From positions 1,916,001 through 1,980,000 of the forward strand of contig CANJKZ010001018.1 of assembly GCA_947471745.1 (NCBI GenBank): a DNA stretch of 64,000 nt, read 5' to 3'. Position numbers and translations under genes: made by a program. Below are positions 31,330 to 41,500 of this stretch, piece by piece. Within the stretch, counting starts at the first letter, position 1; each line of letters opens with the position of its first letter. Below the pieces are notes generated by a model. That model was given only the letters and a program-made list of their open reading frames with translations. It made no database searches and was not told where the DNA came from. The stretch is from Closterium sp. Naga37s-1. Lineage: Eukaryota > Streptophyta > Zygnematophyceae > Desmidiales > Closteriaceae.

Positions 31330-33356
31330 ATGGCGGGTGCGGGGGGTGTCACCCTGGCGTTTCGTTGGTTGGAGGACGTGGCGTCCCCGTTATTCTTCAC
31401 CCTGATACTAGCGTGGATGCTGTACACCGTCATGCACACTGTATTCACGTTTAAAAATAGCGAGATGACTATAACGAGGAAAACCGACGAGAAGGGAGAA
31501 GGGGAGGGGGAGGACGAGGAGGAGGAAGAGGAGGAGGAATGGAATCAGGTGGAGATGCACGAGGCAGAAGACGACAAACCGAGCGAGCTCGAAAGCGACA
31601 ACGCTTGTGACGCACATGGTGACACTAGCGATGATGATATTGTCGAAGTGCCTCCTGCTACTCCTCCTGTCTCGAGAGGAATCCTAGACCCGTCGCAAGG
31701 GGAGGTAGCTGTTGTGTCAGACCCGTTAAAAGACACACTTAGTGACGGCCTAAGTGCTGCTTTGCCTGCTGTTGCGGAAGCTTCCACCATCTCTCCCGCT
31801 AGCATCCCCATTTCCTCAGTTGCTCCCGCCACCACGACTGCTACAGCCGCCACTGACACTTCCGCAGAAGCTTCCGCCGCTTCAGCCCCGCCCGCTTCCA
31901 CCGCGTCCGCCGCTTCCGCTCCGCCTCCCCCTTCCGCGCCGTCCGCGCCTTCCGCCCCTTCCGCCGCTCCTGCGCCTTCCGCTCCACGTGACCCGGACGA
32001 GGCCAGCGGGGGGGGAGACGCCGAGAGCGACGACGACTGGGAGGGCATAGAGGCATCAGAGGCGGAGGATCGATTCTCGGCGGCGGCAGCTTTGGTGACG
32101 ACGATGGCGGCTACGGGGAATTTAAAGATTGGAGAGGGGCTGCAGCTGCTGCTGTATGGTCTGTACAAGCAGGCGAGCGACGGGCCGTGCGACACCAAAC
32201 AGCCCGCTGTCTACAGCTTCAAGGCGCGGGCGAAATGGTAAGTGAGTGAGCATTTTTCCCTTGATACACTGGGCTGCAGCTGCTGCTGTATGCGTTGTAC
32301 AAGCAGGCGAGCGATGGTCCGTGCGACACTAAACAGCCTGCTCTGTGCAGCTTCAAGGCGCGGGCCAAATGGTGAGTGAGCTTCTGTCCCCTTTACATCC
32401 TGCTGTGTTTGGAAGAAAGGCAACAAAGCAAAGCAAAAACGATTGAAAACCGAGTCGGTGTATTGACTGACAGAGCAATGACAGGCGGACTGTTGTCTAA
32501 GAACGCATGACCTCTAACCGTTTTTCTTTCTTCCTTTTCAACGGTTTCTAGTGAGCAGCAATTTGTGGCGTGGCAGCATTTGCGACTGCAGTAGCGGTTG
32601 TGCAAGGTTGTTATGTGACTGTACTCGTTACTGTTGCCCCTCTGCTCGTTACAGGGACGCGTGGAAGAAGCTGGGGAACATGAGTCAGGACGAGGCGATG
32701 GCGCAGTATGTGGGGCTGGTGGAGCAGATGATTCCGAACCCCAATGAGGTGAGAATGAGATGCATGTGCCACGTGTGCATTGTGCGCAAGCCATGACTCA
32801 TGAGGCGTGAGGCACGAGACATGGCTGATTGGTGCAGTAGGGAGCATGAGTCAGGACGAGGCAATGGCGCAGTATGTGGGGCTGGTGGAGCAGATGATTC
32901 CGAACCCCAATGAGGTGAGCATGAGATGCATGTATGTGGGGGTGGGTGTATGTGCATGCTGGCAGCGTCATGTGTAGGGAGGCGATGGCGCAGTATGTGG
33001 GGCTGGTGGAGTGGAGCAGATGAGTCCGGACCCCAATGAGGTGAGGTGTATTAGTGGTGTTTGTGGTGAAAGTGAGTGGTCATCATGAGTGCGATGCATG
33101 GGTGGTGGTGCGATGCCGCATGAGTCAGCACGAGGCGATGGCATGGCACAGTGAAGTATGTGGGGCTCCCGGGCTGGTGGAGTGGAGCAGATGATTCCGA
33201 AGCCCAATGAGGTGAGCAGCATGTGCGGGCATGGCATGGTTTGCTTCTCTCTCCGCGACGCACACATGCTTCAAGGTTGTGGGGCGCGAGTTAGTATTTG
33301 GGGTTGGTGAAGCAGATGATTCCAACCAATGCACGCGATGATGTGAGCTGTATGTT

Positions 33357-33412
<56 letters not shown>

Positions 33413-34961
33413 TCGCAGCACGATGTAACAGGAGGCCATGGCATCGTGAGAAGGGAAGCGGGTGTGGGCAGGGCTTGTGAGAACTATCTAGGACATGGTT
33501 ACCCGCCCCCCAACTCACCCTGAAAAAGAAGTCAAAGAATTTCAAGCTTACCCTATGCATCCAATCCCCTTCAGGGATCGAAGGGCGGAGATGGGGGAGG
33601 GGGAGGGGGAGGGGGAGGCGGAGGGGCAGGGAGGGGGGTGAGTACTATGCTGATGGCGGAAGGAGGGGAGGAGAGCGAGGGGGGGAAGGTGGGGGAGGAT
33701 GGGGGAGGGGGAGAGGGTGGAACGGCGGCAGCAGACAGCAGTGGTTCTGGCTTTGGGTGAGTGTGCTTTGCGTTTCCTCCGTCACTTTCTTCATCCTCTC
33801 CTTCCGGTCCACACTCACTTTCCCACATCTTCCCCTCCCGTCCTGCCCCTCCTGCATCCGTCCAGCTGTGACCTTTCACCTTTCCCCTCCCCGTTCCCCC
33901 CTCCCCTCTATGTTTCCCTGTTTCCTTCCCCTTCTTAACCCCTTTTCTGAGTCAATTCAAAGTCCTTTTGACTGTAACATGCCCCTTCCCTTTCCCCTCC
34001 CCTTTCCCCTCCCCTCTCCCCCTTCCCCCTTTCCTTCCCCCACCCCCTTTCCAGTCGCCTGCATGCATTGGCGAGTGCTGACGTGGAGGACACGTCAGCA
34101 GTGGAGGAATGGATAAAGGAGCACCCAGAGGCTCTGGAACAGAGAGGTGAGATTCGGTGTAGAGTGGTGGCATGTGGTCCACCAGTGTGGTGTGATGCGA
34201 TAGAGCGGTTTGATGTGGTGAATGTGGAGTGGGCGGGAATGTATCTATGACTGACTGTGTGCATGTACACTTTTGTTTTTTTTAAATCACCGCTGCCGTT
34301 AAAGTCTCTCTTCTGTGTTTGTCTCTCCCACTACCAGACGACGAAGGCCGGACGGCGCTGCACTGGGCGGCAGACAGAGGCAAGCTAGGCATGACTCGGT
34401 GCTTGCTGGCTCATGGTGCTGATGTCAGCCAAACTGTAAGTCAAGTCACTGCTTCCCCACCTGGGTCTCTCAAAACTCCCCTCCCCCCCCCTCTTCTTCC
34501 CCCACTTCCCCCACTTCCCCACTTCTCCCCCTTCTCCCCTCTAACTCCCCTCTTTGCTTTCAAATGACACAAAAAGGGTCAAGCTGGGCATGACTCAGCG
34601 TCTGTTGGCTCATGGTGCTGAAGCTGTGAGTCCCTGCCTCTTCATTTTACCGTACCTTCATTTTACCAGGACGATGAGGGCCAGACTCCCCTGCACTATG
34701 CTACGGTGTGCGAGCCTGAATCACTTGCCGATGCTCCCCGTCTCCTTCTCTCGCCCACATTCCCCCCTCCCCCACCTCGTCAATCAGGACGATGAGGGTC
34801 AGACTCCCCTGCACTACGCTACAGTGTGCGAGCACGAATCAATTGCCGACCTTCTGCTTGAGAATGGTGCCGATCCATGCCGCCCAGACAACGAGGGCAC
34901 GCGCCCCAAGGACATCCGCCCGGCCTCTTGGTCTGCCCCGGCCTGGACCGGGCCAGGCTGA
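31330..34961 (+). CDS. ACBP: Membrane-anchored acyl-CoA-binding protein with ankyrin repeats, six exons
   Basis: Exons 31330-32237, 32655-32748, 33575-33756, 34055-34146, 34338-34435 and 34788-34961 join in frame to 516 codons (515 residues). The order matches plant ankyrin ACBPs (ACBP1/2 type): an N-terminal membrane segment (LFFTLILAWMLYTVMHTVF, about 21-39), an acidic and Ala/Pro-rich linker, DDDWEG, the ACB domain (about 247-334) with YGLYKQASDGPC and ARAKWDAWKKLG, a Gly-rich spacer encoded by exon 3, then ankyrin repeats DDEGRTALHWAADRGKLGMT and DDEGQTPLHYATVCEHESIA. The ACB domain carries long-chain acyl-CoA esters. The membrane anchor places this type at the ER or plasma membrane, and the ankyrins bind partners. 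Exons 1, 2, 5 and 6 each have partial copies in adjoining introns. The exon 3 reading is less certain than the others. Confidence 0.93.
32271..32373 (+). repeat. Echo of ACBP exon 1 end with acceptor and donor
   Basis: A CAG acceptor, about 93 bp matching the end of exon 1 (LLLYALYKQASDGPCDTKQP and on to RAKW), and a GTGAGT donor. As a cassette it would compete with exon 1's own end. Near-identical sequence implies recent origin. Confidence 0.85.
32836..33345 (+). repeat. Four decaying echoes of ACBP exon 2
   Basis: Copies of the exon coding MSQDEAMAQYVGLVEQMIPN plus its GTGAG donor lie at about 32843-32920, 32981-33045, 33118-33215 and 33286-33345. The first is nearly perfect. Later copies carry small insertions (GGAGT, CCCGGG) and substitutions. 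Confidence 0.9.
33359..33407. repeat. (GT)n microsatellite
   Basis: About 49 bp of uninterrupted GT directly after the last exon 2 echo, in ACBP intron 2. Confidence 0.97.
34570..34735 (+). repeat. Echoes of ACBP exons 5 and 6
   Basis: About 34574-34628 repeats the end of exon 5 (KLGMTQRLLAHGAEA). About 34668-34731 repeats the start of exon 6 with its CAG acceptor (DDEGQTPLHYATVC then a frame break). Both are in intron 5. Confidence 0.85.
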
Positions 34962-35363
34962 GGTTCGGGAAAAGTTATATTCAGGCTCAGAGTAGGCTTG
35001 GAATGGATTAGGCTTAGATTGGCCGCTGGGTGGATGTGGTGTGGAACATTTGGAAGGGAGGAAAGCGGGACAGAAATGGCTGTGTTTTGTATATACATAG
35101 TGGCAGAACAGCCATGTGGGAGGAAGGTAGAAGCAGCTCTGGTGGTCAGACTAAGCGAGAGGGGCATGTGGAATGGGGATTGGATGGATGATGTTGGGTA
35201 GTTTGATCACACTGTGCTGGTTAGTAAATCACTCCTTGTGACAATGCTAGAGGCGAGGCAAGGAAAAAGGGAACCCTGTTATGGATGACTCTCCAGTATG
35301 TGAACGAGAAAACCTTGTCAGGGTGTAAAACCTTGAAAAATATTTTGCAAGGTGGCAAAACAG
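34962..35363. other. ACBP 3' flank, no further gene seen
   Basis: Unique sequence without coding signature. The last part before the tRNA contains its pol III terminator on the minus strand (AAAA at 35357-35360). Confidence 0.5.
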
Positions 35364-35436
35364 CGCCGCCCGTGGGGCTCGAACCCACGACCACAAGGTT
35401 AAGAGCCTTGCGCTCTACCAACTGAGCTAGGGCGGC
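35364..35436 (-). tRNA. tRNA-Lys (anticodon CUU)
   Basis: The reverse strand folds as a complete 73-nt tRNA with discriminator G and no encoded CCA. It has a 7-bp acceptor stem (GCCGCCC with GGGCGGC), a D arm with TAGCTCAGTTGG (A box), an anticodon stem CAAGG/CCTTG with loop CTCTTAA (anticodon CTT), and a T arm with GGTTCGAGCCC (B box). A TTTT run follows a few bases after the 3' end, as pol III termination needs. No intron. Confidence 0.96.
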
Positions 35437-35521
35437 TGATTGTCTCGGAAAAAATTCTAAATTTATCGTATACAATTGCACCAACTAGCTCTTGGACCCT
35501 CCTGTCCACACATCGTCCGCC

Positions 35522-38500
35522 ATGGCTGCGTCTCTCCTCGTCGCTCTGCTCCTCACCAGCGCCACTCTCGGCCACCAGCGCCTCGTGGCTGCCAAACCCA
35601 ACATCGCCGCCTCCCAAGGTGCCCTGCCGCATCTTAGCCGCATCGCTGCTTCGCCGGCATTGCCCAAATCGTTGCCGCAATGCCACTCTGCCTGTGCACA
35701 TCGTAGCATCGCTAAGAGAAATCGTAGCATCGCTAAGAGAAATCGTAGCATCGCTTTGTGGTGCACATTAGCTTCATTGTGCTACCTCGCATCTGAACAA
35801 CCAATGCTTGCCAGCATTAGCAAGTCTTTTCCGCCATTGCCTGCCCTGCTAGTCACTTGCTTGCATTGCGGTTGGGCCTCGCTCCGCCGGCATGAGCGCT
35901 GCCGGCCGTCCCCGTTATAGTTCTTGTCGGCATGAGGCGGATTCGTTGCCGTCATTTCAATCCCCTCGCTTCGAACCCCCCTCCCACTTTCCCGCCCACC
36001 TTCACACGTCAGATTTAGGGTTGGCGATGGGCTGGCGGTGCTGCAGATGGCGTGAGGCGAGCTGCAGCCGTGTCGTGACAGCACTGCATGTGGTGGTTAA
36101 ACCTGCTCCCACATCCCATCCATGTCTGTTCCCCATCCTTCTCCATCGCTGTCTGTTCCTTTCCACGTCAGTCGATGGGCTGGCAGCGCTGCAGATGACG
36201 TGGAGCGAGCTGAAGCCATCGTGAGTCTTGATTTGACAATACTGCAGGTGGTGGTGGGTATAAATGCTTCCATCCCTGCCCATCCCCACCCTTCCCACCG
36301 TTGCACATCAGCCGATGGGCTGGCAGCGCTGCAGTTGGCGTGGGGCGAGCTGCAGGTGGCGAGTATTGCAACACAACACCCATCCCTTGCCCCGCCCATT
36401 CTCCCCCTCACCTCCCTCATTCGCCCGCCACGTCAGCCGAGCGAGTATTGCAACACCCATCCCTTGCCCCGCCCATTCTCCCCCTCACCTCCCTCATTCG
36501 CCCGCCGCGTCAGCCGATGGGCTGGCAGCTCTGCAGATGGCGTGGGGCGAGCTGGAGCCGACGTGGGCCGTTGGATCGGACTGCAGCAAGGCCTTGGGAT
36601 TGTCGTGCGATGATCAGGGCCGGATTATCGGCATGTGAGTGTGATGCTGTGGTCCTTTTGAGGCGCCTCAAAAGTGATTCTGTGGTCCTCAGTGCATGAA
36701 AATAAGAATCTTTTGAGAATTCTCAAAAGTGACTTCAGCAATGGTGTTTAAGTTACTTGGATGGCTGGTGGTGGTTACTAACTAGCGGGACATTGGGGTA
36801 AGCTTCTCTGTTTTGCTGATCATACCTGGTCTTGAGACGTTTAAATAGCTATGTACTCAACTCAGGTATGATCCCGCAGTGTGTCGTTACAACTGCTGAA
36901 ATGGCATACACAACTGCTGACACGCCACACTACTGCAACAAATACTGACATGCCTATTCTTGCCATGTCATGCTCCCCCTCTTCTCCTCCCGCCATGCTG
37001 ACGTCAGCGCCATGCCACCTGGCAACATATCCGGGTATCTTCCCGAGGGGATCGGCGCACTGAAGAGCCTGCAGCAGATGTGAGTGATGGTGTCGTGTGC
37101 AGTGGTACACTGCGGTGTGTGGTGGTACACTGTGTTGCCCTGTGTGTGCTGTGTCATTTCATTTCAGCGCACTGAAGAAGAGCCTGCAGCAGATGTGAGT
37201 GATGGTGTCGTGTGCGGTGCTGTGTGGTGTGCGGTGCTGTGTGGTGTGCGGCGCTGTGTGGTGTGTGGTGCTGTGTGGTGTGCGGTGCTGTGTGGTGTGC
37301 GGTGCTGTGTCGTGTGCGGTGCTGTGTGGTGTGCGGTGCTGTGTGGTGTGCGGTGCTGTGTGGTGTGCGGTGCTGTGTGGTGTGCGGTGCTGTGTGGTGT
37401 GTGGTGCTGTGTGGTGTGTGGTGCTGTGTGGTGTGCGGTGCTGTGTGGTGTGCGGTGCTGTGTGGTGTGCGGTGCTGTGTGGTGTGCGGTGCTGTGTGGT
37501 GTGTGGTGCTGTGTGGTGTGCGGTGCTGTGTGGTGTGCGGTGCTGTGAGGTGTGCGGTGCTGTGTCGTGTGCGGTGCTGTGAGGTGTGCGGTGCTGTGTC
37601 GTGTGCGATGCTGTGTGGTGTGTGGTGCTGTGTGGTGTGTGGTGCTGTGTGGTGTGCGGTGCTGTGTGGTGTGCGGTGCTGTGTGGTGTGCGGCGCTGTG
37701 TGGTGTGTGGTGCTGTGTGGTGTGTGGTGGTACGCTGTGGTGCTGTGCACTGCTCTGCGATGTGCCGTGGTCATTTCATTTCAGCGCACTGAAGAGCCTG
37801 CAGCAGATGTGAGTGGCCGTGCTGAGCTGTGTGGTGTGGTCAGGTGCGGTGTGGTGGTGTGGTGTGCGGTGGTGGGTGGGTGTAATATGATGTGGAGAAT
37901 GGTGTGTGTGGTGTGTGTGCTACTGATAAGCATGAGATGATGCAATACAAGCAACTGGACTGTTTCACCCCTGCACACCCATGCCCACCCCTGCCTACCC
38001 CTGCCTGCCCACCCATGCCCACCCATGCCCACCCATCCCTATCTGAGCAAATCTCTGCCCAGCAACCAGCTCTTCAATCCCCACCGTGTGGTGTTTCTTA
38101 ATATGAGTGCCCACTCCTGCCCACACCTCCCTACCCATGCCCACACCTCCCTACCCATGCCCACACCTCCCTACCAATGCCCATGCCTATCTGAGCAGAT
38201 CCCTGCCCAGCAACCAGCTCTTCAACTCCCTCCCCCTCTCCGTGTCGTTACTCACCAACCTCACCTCCATGTATGCACATCACATACATGTATGTATGTG
38301 CTTGCCATGCCATGCATCGTTCCCACATGCATGTATGTATCTATGCTATCTCGCATCTCCGTGTCGTTACTCACCAACCTCACCTCCATGTATGCATGCA
38401 TGCCATGCCATGGCACATGCTTGCGTCGTTCCTACATGCATGCATGTATCTATGCCATCTCACGGTCTCACCTCTCCCTGTCGTTACTCACCAACCTCAC

Positions 38501-41500
38501 TTCCATGTATGCATTCAGCATGCCATTGTGACTTTTGAGTCGACTCAAAAGTCACCTCATTCAGCATGCCATTGTGCACACATGTGTCGGCCCCACATGC
38601 ACACGTGTGTCGTCCCCACATGCATGTATGTCTGTATGCCATCCATCTCACATGTCTGTGTCGTTGCTCACCAACCTCACCTCCATGTATGCACATCACA
38701 TACATTTATGTATGTATGCATTCGTGCCATGCCATGGCACATGCTTGTGTCGTTTCTACATGCATGTATGTCTGTATGCCATCTCACATGTCTGTGTCAT
38801 TGCTCACCAACATCACTTCCATGTGTTGTATTGCACGCATGCCATCGCACGCACAAGCATGTACGTATCGATGCCACTGCATGTGCGTTTCGCTGTTCAG
38901 TTTGTTTCGGAAAAAAGAAAAAGAAAAAAAAAATGCGAAACACCCACCAAACACTCACGCTCTCTGATTACTCCTGCTGCTTCTCTGTGCCGTTTTGTCC
39001 TCGTTAGTGAGCTATCCAATAACAACATAACGGGCCCCATCCCTCCAGCTTGGTTTCAGCTTCGAGATCTTGATATCCTGTAAGCATTGAGTTTTTGGCA
39101 TTCTGTGTTTCCTCCCTTCCGTTAACCGTTCCATGCAAATCTCATTCTCATTAGTTTGTTCTGTTCCGATTCGCACCTCAATGCTTTTCTCCCTTCAATT
39201 CCTTTTGAGGCGCCTCAAGATTCGCACCTCAATGCTTTTCTCCCTTCAATTCCTTTTGAGGCGCCTCAAGATTCGCACCTCAATGCTTTTCTCCCTTCAA
39301 TTCCTTTTGAGGCGCCTCAAGATTCGCACCTCAATGCTTTTCTCCCTTCAATTCCTTTTGAGGCGCCTCAAGATTCGCACCTCAATGCTTTTCTCCCTTC
39401 AATTCCTTTTGAGGCACCTCAAGATTCGCACCTCAATGCTTTTCTCCCTTCAATTCCTTTTGAGGCGCCTCAAGATTCGCACCTCAATGCTTTTCTCCCT
39501 TCAATTCCTTTTGAGGCACCTCAAGATTCGCACCTCAATGCTTTTCTCCCTTCAATTCCTTTTGAGGCGCCTCAAGATTCGCACCTCAATGCTTTTCTCC
39601 CTTCAATTCCTTTTGAGGCGCCTCAAGATTCGCACCTCAATGCTTTTCTCCCTTCAATTCCTTTTGAGGCGCCTCAAGATTCGCACCTCAATGCTTTTCT
39701 CCCTTCAATTCCTTTTGAGGCGCCTCAAGATTCGCACCTCAATGCTTTTCTCCCTTCAATTCCTTTTGAGGCGCCTCAAGATTCGCACCTCAATGCTTTT
39801 CTCCCTTCAATTCCTTTTGAGGCGCCTCAAGATTCGCACCTCAATGCTTTTCTCCCTTCAATTCCTTTTGAGGCGCCTCAAGATTCGCACCTCAATGCTT
39901 TTCTCCCTTCAATTCCTTTTGAGGCACCTCAAGATTCGCACCTCAATGCTTTTCTCCCTTCAATTCCTTTTGAGGCGCCTCAAGATTCGCACCTCAATGC
40001 TTTTCTCCCTTCAATTCCTTTTGAGGCACCTCAAGATTCGCACCTCAATGCTTTTCTCCCTTCAATTCCTTTTGAGGCGCCTCAAGATTCGCACCTCAAT
40101 GCTTTTCTCCCTTCAATTCCTTTTGAGGCGCCTCAAGATTCGCACCTCAATGCTTTTCTCCCTTCAATTCCTTTTGAGGCGCCTCAAGATTCGCACCTCA
40201 ATGCTTTTCTCCCTTCAATTCCTTTTGAGGCGCCTCAAGATTCGCACCTCAATGCTTTTCTCCCTTCAATTCCTTTTGAGGCGCCTCAAGATTCGCACCT
40301 CAATGCTTTTCTCCCTTCAATTCCTTTTGAGGCGCCTCAAGATTCGCACCTCAATGCTTTTCTCCCTTCAATTCCTTTTGAGGCGCCTCAAGATTCGCAC
40401 CTCAATGCTTTTCTCCCTTCAATTCCTTTTGAGGCGCCTCAAGATTCGCACCTCAATGCTTTTCTCCCTTCAATTCCTTTTGAGGCGCCTCAAGATTCGC
40501 ACCTCAATGCTTTTCTCCCTTCAATTCCTTTTGAGGCGCCTCAAGATTCGCACCTCAATGCTTTTCTCCCTTCAATTCCTTTTGAGGCGCCTCAAGATTC
40601 GCACCTCAATGCTTTTCTCCCTTCAATTCCTTTTGAGGCGCCTCAAGATTCGCACCTCAATGCTTTTCTCCCTTCAATTCCTTTTGAGGCGCCTCAAGAT
40701 TCGCACCTCAATGCTTTTCTCCCTTCAATTCCTTTTGAGGCGCCTCAAGATTCGCACCTCAATGCTTTTCTCCCTTCAATTCCTTTTGAGGCGCCTCAAG
40801 ATTCGCACCTCAATGCTTTTCTCCCTTCAATTCCTTTTGAGGCGCCTCAAGATTCGCACCTCAATGCTTTTCTCCCTTCAATTCCTTTTGAGGCGCCTCA
40901 AGATTCGCACCTCAATGCTTTTCTCCCTTCAATTCCTTTTGAGGCGCCTCAAGATTCGCACCTCAATGCTTTTCTCCCTTCAATTCCTTTTGAGGCGCCT
41001 CAAGATTCGCACCTCAATGCTTTTCTCCCTTCAATTCCTTTTGAGGCGCCTCAAGATTCGCACCTCAATGCTTTTCTCCCTTCAATTCCTTTTGAGGCGC
41101 CTCAAGATTCGCACCTCAATGCTTTTCTCCCTTCAATTCCTTTTGAGGCGCCTCAAGATTCGCACCTCAATGCTTTTCTCCCTTCAATTCCTTTTGAGGC
41201 GCCTCAAGATTCGCACCTCAATGCTTTTCTCCCTTCAATTCCTTTTGAGGCGCCTCAAGATTCGCACCTCAATGCTTTTCTCCCTTCAATTCCTTTTGAG
41301 GCACCTCAAGATTCGCACCTCAATGCTTTTCTCCCTTCAATTCCTTTTGAGGCGCCTCAAGATTCGCACCTCAATGCTTTTCTCCCTTCAATTCCTTTTG
41401 AGGCACCTCAAGATTCGCACCTCAATGCTTTTCTCCCTTCAATTCCTTTTGAGGCGCCTCAAGATTCGCACCTCAATGCTTTTCTCCCTTCAATTCCTTT

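Noticed and set aside
37084..37940. Cys/Val-rich plus-strand and His/Thr-rich minus-strand ORFs
   Set aside because: Produced by the 17-bp minisatellite, which lacks stops in these frames; no family resemblance.
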